In this document: in pieces, positions 1 to 6,379 of the stretch
Position numbering within the stretch: position 1 is the first letter of the stretch
Layout: every line of letters begins with the position of its first letter
The notes under the pieces: generated by a model
Seen by the model: the letters and a program-made list of their open reading frames with translations, nothing else
What the model was told of the DNA's origin: nothing
Databases searched by the model: none
Translations under genes and position numbers: made by a program
DNA from: an uncultured Clostridiaceae bacterium
GTDB taxonomy: Bacteria; Bacillota; Clostridia; Lachnospirales; Lachnospiraceae
Direction of reading: 5' to 3'
Length of the DNA stretch: 33,216 bases
NCBI GenBank assembly: GCA_947177415.1
Contig: CAMWUK010000036.1
Location: forward strand, 1 to 33,216

Positions 1-118
1 TCCATCTGCCACGTTGTCTTCACTCAACGATGCCACCGCATCGCCTCGTTCAGCCGCCTTGCAGACTGAAAATTCATTCTGCGTTATTTAGCTGAAAATG
101 AATGGGACAGCACACTAG
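1..118 (+). repeat. Right part of a 165-bp palindromic repeat (copy 1, cut by window start)
   Basis: These 118 bases are identical to 20261-20378, the right part of a complete copy at 20214-20378. They contain small hairpins (CGTTG..CAACG, GATGC..GCATC, TTCATT..AATGAA) and end in GGGACAGCACACTAG, the right terminal arm. The element reads straight into the next gene, whose first in-frame ATG at 102 lies inside it. The left arm lies outside the window. Confidence 0.85.
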
Positions 119-347
119 GAAGGGAGGCGGTCATACGGAGGATATCATTCAGAATATGAAAGATGCAGGCTGTGATAGGGAAATCATTACAAAGATTTGC
201 AGACTGTATGATGATGGGCAGATTCAGGAGGCTGTGAAAGTCTTGAGGCGTCATCGCTGCCATTTGATGGAGCAGTTACATGAAAGCCAGAGCAAAGTGG
301 ACTGTCTCGACTTTTTGGTTAGGCAAATGGAAAAGAGTCAGGGATAG
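102..347 (+). CDS. Small conserved cytoplasmic protein of unknown function; start uncertain
   Basis: The body (DIIQNMKDAGCDREIITKIC.. to ..DCLDFLVRQMEK) resembles a small all-helical protein of about 60-65 residues that I associate with Firmicutes, but I know no function for it. The frame opens at ATG 102 inside the repeat element, so the first 12 residues or so are probably not native. A Shine-Dalgarno-like AGGGAGG (121-127) ends 7 bases before the ACG at 135, and no ATG sits at that spacing. The next ATG, 156, has GGAGG 14 bases upstream. The original start may therefore have been damaged when the repeat arrived. It lies 62 bp upstream of the hydrolase gene in the same direction, so co-transcription is possible. 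Confidence 0.5.
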   Translation: MGQHTRKGGGHTEDIIQNMKDAGCDREIITKICRLYDDGQIQEAVKVLRRHRCHLMEQLHESQSKVDCLDFLVRQMEKSQG

Positions 348-409
348 ATGCGAAGACAAAAATTAAAGAATAGAATGCAGGAAATGCAGAGAAAGGATGG
401 TAATGTAAA

Positions 410-1390
410 ATGGCAGAGACTATGAAACTGGAATTGACAAAGGAGTGGGATAAGACATTCCCAAAAAGCGAAAAGGTAAATCACAAAAAAGTAACCTTCC
501 ATAACCGTTATGGAATCACTTTGGCAGCAGATTTATATGAACCGAAAGGGACAGAAGGCAAACTGGCAGCAATCGCTGTATGCGGACCGTTTGGTGCTGT
601 AAAGGAACAGTCTGCCGGACTGTATGCCCAAACAATGGCAGAACGTGGTTTTCTTACGATGGCATTTGACCCATCATTTACCGGAGAAAGCGGAGGAATG
701 CCCCGCTATATGGCATCACCGGACATCAACACGGAGGACTTTCAGGCAGCAGTAGATTTTCTTTCGGTGCAGGAAAATGTGGATGCAGAGAAAATCGGTA
801 TCATCGGTATCTGTGGATGGGGTGGCATGGCACTAAATGTGGCGGCTCTGGATACCCGTATCAAGGCAACCGTTGCATCTACAATGTATGATATGAGCCG
901 CGTTAATGCAAATGGATATTTTGATGCAAATGATAATACCGATGACCGGTATGAAACCCGTAAGGCACTGAATGCCCAGCGAATCATTGATTACAAAAAT
1001 GGCAGTTATGAGCTGGGAGGCGGAGTTGTTGATCCTCTGCCAGAAGATGCTCCATTTTTTGTCAAAGATTATTATGATTATTATAAGACATCCCGTGGCT
1101 ATCATGCCCGTTCGCTGAACTCTAATGGTGGCTGGAACAAGATTGGCTGTATGTCTTTTATAAACCAGCCTATTCTCTGTTACAGTGATGAAATCCGTAG
1201 TGCAGTTCTGGTAATTCATGGCGAGAAGGCACATTCCTGCTACTTTAGTAAGGATGCCTTTCAGAAACTGAAGGGCAATAACAAGGAACTGCTGTTGATT
1301 CCAAATGCCGTCCACACAGACCTCTATGACCGGATGGATGTGATACCGTTTGATAAACTGGAGAAGTTTTTTAAGGACAATCTGAAATAA
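410..1390 (+). CDS. Alpha/beta hydrolase, dienelactone-hydrolase-like with Cys nucleophile
   Basis: A 326-residue cytoplasmic alpha/beta-hydrolase with no signal peptide. The nucleophile elbow is GICGWGG with Cys135 in place of the usual Ser, as in dienelactone hydrolases. The catalytic His is probably H302 (PNAVHTD), and the acid may be E272 in VIHGEKAH. The N-terminal strand region (VTFHNRYGITLAADLYEPKG) resembles the X-Pro dipeptidyl-peptidase/acetyl-esterase branch. The ribosome site is GAAAGGATGG at 391-400. The next genes downstream encode a regulator on the other strand and a ferredoxin, so the hydrolase is the end of its transcription unit. Substrate is unknown; ester or lactone hydrolysis is the family expectation. 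Confidence 0.85.
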   Translation: MAETMKLELTKEWDKTFPKSEKVNHKKVTFHNRYGITLAADLYEPKGTEGKLAAIAVCGPFGAVKEQSAGLYAQTMAERGFLTMAFDPSFTGESGGMPRYMASPDINTEDFQAAVDFLSVQENVDAEKIGIIGICGWGGMALNVAALDTRIKATVASTMYDMSRVNANGYFDANDNTDDRYETRKALNAQRIIDYKNGSYELGGGVVDPLPEDAPFFVKDYYDYYKTSRGYHARSLNSNGGWNKIGCMSFINQPILCYSDEIRSAVLVIHGEKAHSCYFSKDAFQKLKGNNKELLLIPNAVHTDLYDRMDVIPFDKLEKFFKDNLK

Positions 1391-1558
1391 GCAAATTATG
1401 ATACTGGATGACAAGCTGGCACCGCCTGCTTAGTATAGCAAATAATTAGTATTTGTATCAGAAATTTTACAACTAGGTTGGAGAATTTGAAACAGTTGCT
1501 ATCTGTTAAACTGTAGCAGAACTGCTGGCATACATTGCCGTGCCTTCCAGAGATTCTT

Positions 1559-1999
1559 TCATTTCATTTTTTGCTGAATGTAATGATAATCAGAGATAAT
1601 ATCTTCCAATGTTATGTTTTTTAGACTTCCACATAAATCATTCCGGATTTTTTGATAAGAGAAATCCAGTACATTATGGATATTTGTTCCTATTGGGCAT
1701 AAAGGCGAGGGTAAAGGATGAACCCCAATCAATTTGGAAATGAAATCAGGTTCGATTGCTTTACAAATGCGGTATATCGTTATTTCATTTGGTGGGCAGA
1801 TAAGTGTTGCACCACCTGTTCCAAATTTAACAGATATTACACCATCTTTTTTTAATGAACTTATTATATTTCGGATTGTAACAGGGTTAGTTCCGGTAGA
1901 TAATGATAATAGTTTGCTGGTTACTTTTTGACTTTCTCCATACTCATAAATAAAAATAAGACAATGAATGGCAACTGAACATTTTGTACTGATATGCAT
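1559..1999 (-). CDS. Rrf2-family transcriptional regulator (YwnA-like)
   Basis: A 146-residue winged-helix regulator. I chose ATG at 1999 because AAGGAGGAAC lies directly upstream on the minus strand; the longer open frame would begin inside the divergent promoter. The N-terminus (MHISTKCSVAIHCLIFI) and wing helix (TNPVTIRNIISSLKKDG) are Rrf2-type. The C-terminal HPLPSPLCPIGTNIHNVLDF motif is typical of YwnA-like members, which lack the three-Cys cluster of IscR. It is divergent from the EFR1 ferredoxin gene and their -35 regions are adjacent, so it probably controls that gene and itself. A 33-bp hairpin repeat sits in its leader. Confidence 0.88.
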   Translation of the reverse strand: MHISTKCSVAIHCLIFIYEYGESQKVTSKLLSLSTGTNPVTIRNIISSLKKDGVISVKFGTGGATLICPPNEITIYRICKAIEPDFISKLIGVHPLPSPLCPIGTNIHNVLDFSYQKIRNDLCGSLKNITLEDIISDYHYIQQKMK

Positions 2000-2023
2000 G
2001 GTGTTCCTCCTTCTCACAAGTAA

Positions 2024-2056
2024 GTTACTGTTCACACCTATGGTGCTAACAGTAAC
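2024..2056 (-). repeat. Minimal 33-bp hairpin element (short MITE copy S1)
   Basis: Two 15-base arms, GTTACTGTTCACACC and GGTGCTAACAGTAAC, form a near-perfect hairpin (13/15 pairs) with a 3-base loop. Its reverse complement differs at only 4 of 33 positions from the terminal hairpin of the long copy at 15095-15127. The flanking octamers ACAAGTAA and ACAAGAGA match at 6 of 8. It lies in the 5' leader of the Rrf2 gene. Confidence 0.75.
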
Positions 2057-2063
2057 ACAAGAG

Positions 2064-2091
2064 ATTCTATCATAAATACGTTCGGTTGTAA
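2064..2091 (-). promoter_or_regulatory. Candidate promoter of the Rrf2 gene
   Basis: On the minus strand TTACAA (2086-2091) and TAGAAT (2064-2069) are separated by 16 bp. The -35 box lies 3 bp from the -35 box of the divergent ferredoxin promoter, so one bound regulator could affect both. Confidence 0.5.
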
Positions 2092-2094
2092 ATT

Positions 2095-2123
2095 TTGACA
2101 TTTCATTTTATGTTTGTTATAAT
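2095..2123 (+). promoter_or_regulatory. Consensus sigma-A promoter of the EFR1 ferredoxin gene
   Basis: TTGACA (2095-2100), a 17-bp spacer and TATAAT (2118-2123), preceded by an extended -10 TG (2115-2116). Transcription would begin near 2130, about 27 bases before the start codon. Such a strong core promoter suggests control by repression. Confidence 0.85.
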
Positions 2124-2156
2124 GGTGTAAAATTTAAAATTACAGGAGGGACGGTT

Positions 2157-2924
2157 ATGAATGTTTCACAGATTATTTTTAGTCCGACTGGGGGAACAGA
2201 GAAGGTTGCAGATATTATAACAAAAGAGTGGGGGATGCCTGTCAGTAAGATTGATTTATCTGATGCAGAAACCGATTATTCTGCACTTAGTCTGGAAAAA
2301 GAGGATATTGCAGTGATTGCAGTTCCTTCTTATGGTGGACGTGTTCCAGCTCTTGCAGTTCAGAGAATTTCAAAAATTCATGGCAATCAAACCCAGTGCA
2401 TTATAGTCTGTGTGTATGGTAACCGGGCATATGAGGACACTTTAATTGAATTGAAGGATATTGCTGAAAAAAGTGGTTTTAAGGTAATTGCTGCTATAGC
2501 TGCTATTGCAGAACATTCTATTATGCATCAATATGCAGAGGGAAGACCTGATTCTAAAGATAGGAGTGAGTTACAACATTTTGCGGAAAAAATTTTAGAA
2601 AAAATCAATGGTAATTCAACTGATATTTCTACATTGCAAATTCCGGGAAATCACCCATATAAGAAAGCTGGTGGAGCAGGTTTAGTACCAAAAGCAGACA
2701 ATAAATGTACGGGTTGTGGTCTTTGTGCTAAACGATGTCCAGCACAGGCGATAGGAAAAGAAAACTTAAAAATAACAGATAGTAAAAAATGTATTTCATG
2801 TATGCGTTGTGTTGTACATTGTCCTCAATCGGCTCGTAAAGTAAATGGGGCTATGGTTTCAATCGCAGCATTAGCATTAAAAAAGGCTTGTTCCATCAGA
2901 AAAGAGAACGAACTATACATTTAG
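2157..2924 (+). CDS. EFR1-family ferredoxin: flavodoxin-like domain plus two [4Fe-4S] sites
   Basis: A 255-residue electron-transfer protein. The N-terminus (IIFSPTGGTEKVAD) is a flavodoxin-type FMN phosphate loop, and SYGGRVPALA is the second flavin loop. The C-terminal third has two CxxCxxCxxxC clusters, Cys184/187/190/194 and Cys212/215/218/222, expected to hold two [4Fe-4S] centres. No signal peptide is visible, so it should be cytosolic. ACAGGAGGG precedes the ATG. It is transcribed divergently from the Rrf2 gene under a near-consensus promoter and is likely a target of that regulator. The redox partner is not identifiable here. Confidence 0.9.
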   Translation: MNVSQIIFSPTGGTEKVADIITKEWGMPVSKIDLSDAETDYSALSLEKEDIAVIAVPSYGGRVPALAVQRISKIHGNQTQCIIVCVYGNRAYEDTLIELKDIAEKSGFKVIAAIAAIAEHSIMHQYAEGRPDSKDRSELQHFAEKILEKINGNSTDISTLQIPGNHPYKKAGGAGLVPKADNKCTGCGLCAKRCPAQAIGKENLKITDSKKCISCMRCVVHCPQSARKVNGAMVSIAALALKKACSIRKENELYI

Positions 2925-2931
2925 AGTTTTC

Positions 2932-3807
2932 TCATATTTCTTCCTGTAGTGTATGTAGAAATATTTCGGTTGCCTTTGTGAATACTTGATATTTTTTCCA
3001 GACAATATTAAGTCCTACCTCAATTTGTGGTTCTAGTGGGCGGAAACATAGAGGACTGTTTTCATATTCTGGTATGATATGCTCAAGGCATAAGACACAG
3101 CCCACATTTTCCTCAACCATCAGAGAGGCGTTATAAAGAAGGTTGTAGGTTGTAATGATATGGAGGGATTCATATTGCTTGCCAAGCCAGCCAGATAATT
3201 CGTTATGTGCCAAAGACTGGCGGGATGTAATCAGTGGAATTCCCTGTAAGTCTTTTGGCTTTATCCCTTGCTTTTTTGCAAGTGTGTGGTCACGCCGCAT
3301 AAGTAACCCCCATCTGTCTTTTGTAGGGAGTTTGATAAAATCATATTTTTTGATGTCTGCCGGGTCAATTAAAATTCCAAAATCCAATAGCCCCTGGTCT
3401 AAACGTTCTGTCACATCATCAGCATTGCCACTAAATAGATGATAACAGATATGTGGGTGTTTTGTTTTAATTTTTTCTGCAATTTTAGCAATAAGCCTCA
3501 TCCCTTCTGTTTCTCCACCACCAATATAGATTTCACCACTGATATTTTCACCGGAGGAACTGATTTCGGATTTGGTTTTGTCCATCAATGCCACCATTTC
3601 TTCCGCACGTTTCCGCAAAATCATTCCCTCTTCTGTAAGGGTTACTTTACGGTTTCCACGAATCAGGAGCTGTTTGCCGAGTTCTTCCTCCAGTTCCTTT
3701 AATTGTCTTGATAAAGGCGGCTGAGTCATATTGAGTGCTTCGGCTGCCTTTGTTATGCTGGCTTCTCTGGCAACAGCAAGAAAATATTGTAATACCCGGA
3801 TATCCAT
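2932..3807 (-). CDS. LysR-family transcriptional regulator
   Basis: A 291-residue LysR regulator: helix-turn-helix at residues 1-60 (VLQYFLAVAREASITKAAEA; MTQPPLSRQLKELEEELGKQ), then a periplasmic-binding-like effector domain (from about 90, EIYIGGGETEGM..). Length is normal. AAGGGGAA precedes the start on the minus strand. It ends 7 bp from the convergent ferredoxin gene. No intact divergent target remains: upstream lies only a repeat and the truncated acyltransferase. LysR proteins often act on divergent genes, so the original target may have been lost. Effector unknown. Confidence 0.92.
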   Translation of the reverse strand: MDIRVLQYFLAVAREASITKAAEALNMTQPPLSRQLKELEEELGKQLLIRGNRKVTLTEEGMILRKRAEEMVALMDKTKSEISSSGENISGEIYIGGGETEGMRLIAKIAEKIKTKHPHICYHLFSGNADDVTERLDQGLLDFGILIDPADIKKYDFIKLPTKDRWGLLMRRDHTLAKKQGIKPKDLQGIPLITSRQSLAHNELSGWLGKQYESLHIITTYNLLYNASLMVEENVGCVLCLEHIIPEYENSPLCFRPLEPQIEVGLNIVWKKYQVFTKATEIFLHTLQEEI

Positions 3808-3849
3808 CGTTCCCCTTCATATTGTTTTCACATATTTGTTTATTGTTTG

Positions 3850-3984
3850 GTAACTATTCAGGTAGAAACATGCATTTACTGCGTGTTTTGTAAGAAAAAG
3901 TAAAGTTTTTAATGTTTAAGCCCCTTCGCCAAAGGCGAATTATTATGGGCTTAAATGTAACTGTTCATGGTTCTGAACAGTTAT
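3850..3984 (+). repeat. Long structured MITE-like repeat, copy A1 (135 bp)
   Basis: It begins GTAACTATTCAGG and ends with a hairpin whose right arm is GAACAGTTAT. Inside are a first hairpin (AAACATGCA/TGCGTGTTT, one G-U pair) and a nested second one (TTTAAGCCC/GGGCTTAAA around TTCGCC/GGCGAA). Flanking octamers ATTGTTTG and GTTGTATG match at 6 of 8. It is nearly identical to 20016-20150 and 30235-30369. Confidence 0.85.
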
Positions 3985-4000
3985 GTTGTATGAAAATTAG

Positions 4001-4408
4001 TATAACAGTTTTCGGATGTTTCCACCATTTTACACCGATTTTGGGAAGAACATTACCGTTGGCAGAGATGTCTTTATCAATTCTGGCTGTCATTTTCAGG
4101 ATCAGGGAGGCATTACCATCGGGGACGGTTCTCTGATTGGACATAATGTGGTACTGGCAACCATTAACCACGATTTGAGTCCTTTGAAAAACAGGGAAAA
4201 TCATTATGCACCGATTGTTATAGAGGACCATGTCTGGATTGGTTCCAATGCAACAATCTTGCCGGGAGTTACGATAGGCAGATGGTCTGTGGTAGCAGTG
4301 GGAGCCGTTGTCAGCAAAGATGTAGAGGCATTTACCATTGTCGGAGGTGTTCCGGCAAAGGAGATTCGTAAAGTAAATCAAGAAGAAAATTATCAGATGT
4401 GTTTGTAA
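4001..4408 (+). pseudogene. 5'-truncated hexapeptide-repeat O-acetyltransferase (maltose/galactoside acetyltransferase type)
   Basis: The open part (MFPPFYTDFGKNITVGRDVF.. to ..VPAKEIRKV) matches the left-handed beta-helix half of the LacA/Maa/NodL acetyltransferases, including the region with catalytic His (NHDLSP) and the VVGAVVSKDV-type coil end. About 60 N-terminal residues usual in the family are missing. The frame reads NSFR just before the Met at 4016, consistent with a continuing ancestral frame, and is then closed by TAG at 3998-4000. No ribosome site precedes 4016. The truncation lies within 20 bp of MITE copy A1. A shortened active protein cannot be excluded but looks unlikely. Confidence 0.7.
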
Positions 4409-4511
4409 TGAACCATTTGGAATGGAGGATGCAAACAGTGATGCACCCAGTAAGAGGTAGGTGGGTGTTATGAGTCAGAAGGAACAGAATATCAGAGAAA
4501 AGGCAGAAAGA

Positions 4512-4557
4512 AAGGCTTTTGGGACATTTAGTGTGACCGAAAGCCTTGTTTTCTTTT
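4512..4557 (+). terminator. Rho-independent terminator
   Basis: Stem AAGGCTTTTGG (4512-4522) with CCGAAAGCCTT (4537-4547), one G-U pair, followed by GTTTTCTTTT. Apart from this hairpin, the stretch 4409-4750 holds only a short doubtful frame starting at 4470 that runs through the terminator. Confidence 0.75.
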
Positions 4558-4750
4558 GGAAAGTTACAGTGGAGTATTTCTTTCAACAAAACTATTTTCG
4601 CTGTGGTAAATTTAGAATACTTACCAATGTCAATATCTAAAAACATATTTTAATATTTCAGAAACATTTCTCAAAACTTTTGAAAACATTTCAGGTGTAT
4701 GATATGGATATGAAGTAAGAGAACACGAAACATAGATGGAGGTGTTTACT

Positions 4751-5122
4751 ATGAAAAAAGAAAATTTTGTCACATTGATTCTTGGTATCATTGGAGGTAT
4801 CCTGTTTGCAATCGGGATGTGTATGTGTCTGCTGCCAGAATGGAATGCATTTACTCAGGGCGTTGTCGTTTCTGCTGTCGGTGTCGTAGTGCTGCTTGTA
4901 ATGCTGATCGTGCGACGAAAAATGGAAGGTAAACCAGCGATTAAAATTACTGGTAAAGCCGTGGGAACGGTGGCACTTGGCATTATTGGTGCATTGGTAC
5001 TTGGTGTCGGTATGTGTATGGTTATGGTTTGGGAAGGGCTGATGCTTCCAGGCATTATTGTTGGAGTGATTGGTATTGTATTGTTGCTGTGCCTGATTCC
5101 GCTTTGCAAGGGTCTGAAGTAA
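4751..5122 (+). CDS. Small four-helix membrane protein with GMCM motif
   Basis: A 123-residue hydrophobic protein. ATG 4751 is chosen because GGAGGT (4738-4743) lies 7 bp upstream; the earlier in-frame ATG overlaps that ribosome site. Four likely membrane helices form two similar halves: LGIIGGILFAIGMCMC..LLPEW and LGIIGALVLGVGMCMVMVWE followed by GLMLPGIIVGVIGI. The second half is clearly related to the protein at 8440-8820 at the far end of the two-component cluster. Function is unknown. Its position and its duplicate suggest a target or accessory of the sensor system, perhaps in cell-envelope response. Confidence 0.8.
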   Translation: MKKENFVTLILGIIGGILFAIGMCMCLLPEWNAFTQGVVVSAVGVVVLLVMLIVRRKMEGKPAIKITGKAVGTVALGIIGALVLGVGMCMVMVWEGLMLPGIIVGVIGIVLLLCLIPLCKGLK

Positions 5123-5155
5123 GCAGCATAAATAAAATTTAGGAGGTATAATGAG

Positions 5156-5521
5156 ATGTCTGAATCAAAATTGAAAAAAGCGAATGAAAAAATCGCAGAA
5201 GGTGTTACAGAAGTTTTCCAGAAAATTGAGGATGGTGTTGTTGGCGGTTATAAGAAGATAGAGAATGGCGTTGTTGAGGGTTTTTCCAAGATGACAGATA
5301 AGTTTGTTGATAAGTTCCTGACCCATGAAGGCGAGTCTATAGAAGATGCGAAAAAGCGTCTTGAAAATGAACAGGCTGCCCGCGAAGCTGCCAGTAAAGA
5401 AGCAATCGAAAAGCAGGCTATGAGGGGCACCAGTAATGACATTGGACGTGCAAGCTTAAAAGCAAGTCAGGAGATTGCCAGAGCCAGTATTGAGGCAAGC
5501 AAAAATGCGGGAAAACATTAA
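5156..5521 (+). CDS. Small helical cytoplasmic protein, unknown function
   Basis: A 121-residue charged, all-helical protein with imperfect repeats of the type EGV.EVFQKIEDGVV.GYKKIENGVVEGF (residues about 15-43), then a coiled-coil-prone Ala/Glu/Lys-rich C-terminus. There is no membrane segment. AGGAGGTATAATGAG precedes the start. It follows the small membrane protein gene by 33 bp and is followed by a terminator, so the two form a small operon upstream of the regulator/kinase genes. I recognise the repeat style from Firmicute hypothetical proteins but know no assigned function. Confidence 0.8.
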   Translation: MSESKLKKANEKIAEGVTEVFQKIEDGVVGGYKKIENGVVEGFSKMTDKFVDKFLTHEGESIEDAKKRLENEQAAREAASKEAIEKQAMRGTSNDIGRASLKASQEIARASIEASKNAGKH

Positions 5522-5556
5522 GTGATCCGTTATCATAAAACATAAAGAAATAAGTG

Positions 5557-5592
5557 ACCCGCACAGCTATTATGCTATGCGGGTGTATTTTT
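5557..5592 (+). terminator. Rho-independent terminator after the two-gene unit
   Basis: ACCCGCA (5557-5563) pairs with TGCGGGT (5578-5584), with an inner AGC/GCT, followed by GTATTTTTC. It separates 4751-5521 from the response regulator gene. Confidence 0.75.
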
Positions 5593-5635
5593 CAAAAGTA
5601 TATATAAAAACATAAGCGAAACTTTAACATTTGCG

Positions 5636-5644
5636 TGTTATAAT
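5636..5644 (+). promoter_or_regulatory. Extended -10 promoter for the two-component operon
   Basis: TGTTATAAT (TG at 5636-5637, TATAAT at 5639-5644) with no recognisable -35 box at the right distance. This suggests activator dependence, possibly autoregulation by the response regulator. Confidence 0.5.
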
Positions 5645-5653
5645 AAAAGAAAA

Positions 5654-5680
5654 ATAACTGTTCAGGTACTGAACAGATAC
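5654..5680. repeat. Minimal 27-bp hairpin element (short MITE copy S2) with perfect 8-bp duplication
   Basis: CTGTTCAG (5658-5665), loop GTA, CTGAACAG (5669-5676), with outer ATAA/GATAC ends. It is flanked on both sides by AAAGAAAA (5646-5653 and 5681-5688), an exact 8-bp direct repeat. It sits in the 5' leader of the response regulator mRNA, between the -10 box and the ribosome site. Confidence 0.8.
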
Positions 5681-5707
5681 AAAGAAAAATAATCGGAGGT
5701 GCACACT

Positions 5708-6379
5708 ATGTTTAAAGTATTAGTGGTTGAGGATGATAAAGAACTGAATCAGACAGTCTGTTCTTTTTTAAATCAGAGTGGCTATGATGCGACCGGCTGT
5801 CTGGATGCCAGCAGAGCTTATGATTCTATGTATAATAATTCCTTTGACCTGATTGTGTCTGATATTATGATGTCGGGGATTGATGGTTATGAGTTTGCAA
5901 AGACAGTACGTGGACTGGATGAGAATATTCCAATCCTGTTTATGACAGCAAGGGATGATTTTGCGTCCAAACAGAAAGGCTATCGTATCGGCATTGACGA
6001 TTATATGATAAAGCCAGTTGATCTTGATGAATTATGTTTACGGATTGGGGCACTTCTGCGACGTGCGAAGATTGCAAACAGCCACAGGCTGGAAATTGGC
6101 AGGCTGGTGATGGATGCCGATGATCGTACGGCTGTTGTGGGCAGTGAAGAGATTTCGCTGACAATGCGGGAATTTAATATTCTCTATAAGTTACTTTCTT
6201 ATCCAAAAAAAACTTTTACCCGCTCACAGCTTATGGACGAATTTTGGGATACAGAAACAAATGCTGCACCACGTGCTGTGGATGTCTATATGACAAGGCT
6301 GCGGGACAAATTCTCCAGCTGTGATGATTTTGAAATTGTCACTGTCCACGGCTTAGGATATAAGGCGGTGGTGAAATAA
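5708..6379 (+). CDS. OmpR/PhoB-family response regulator
   Basis: A 223-residue DNA-binding response regulator. ATG 5708 is chosen because CGGAGGTG lies 7 bp upstream; an in-frame GTG at 5699 overlaps the ribosome site. The receiver domain (1-115) has the acidic pair (VVEDD), phospho-acceptor D52 (IVSDIMMSG), T80 (FMTARDD) and K102 (IKPVD). The C-terminal winged helix (125-223) ends VTVHGLGYKAV, the usual OmpR wing. Its stop codon overlaps the kinase start. The leader carries a 27-bp hairpin repeat. The regulated genes probably include its own operon and the small membrane proteins around it. Confidence 0.93.
   Translation: MFKVLVVEDDKELNQTVCSFLNQSGYDATGCLDASRAYDSMYNNSFDLIVSDIMMSGIDGYEFAKTVRGLDENIPILFMTARDDFASKQKGYRIGIDDYMIKPVDLDELCLRIGALLRRAKIANSHRLEIGRLVMDADDRTAVVGSEEISLTMREFNILYKLLSYPKKTFTRSQLMDEFWDTETNAAPRAVDVYMTRLRDKFSSCDDFEIVTVHGLGYKAVVK

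Noticed and set aside
833-1414. 193-codon frame on the minus strand
   Set aside because: It lies wholly opposite the hydrolase gene, whose motifs are clear; composition and lack of a ribosome site mark it as a shadow.
1391-1558. Possible gene or terminator between the hydrolase and the Rrf2 gene
   Set aside because: No stem with a T-run and no protein-like frame could be supported.
4470-4640. A 56-codon frame (MSQKEQNIREKAERKAFGTF..) with a GGTAGGTGGG upstream
   Set aside because: The clear terminator at 4512-4557 lies inside the frame and the second half has no protein-like character, so I did not list it as a gene. A truncated gene start remains possible.
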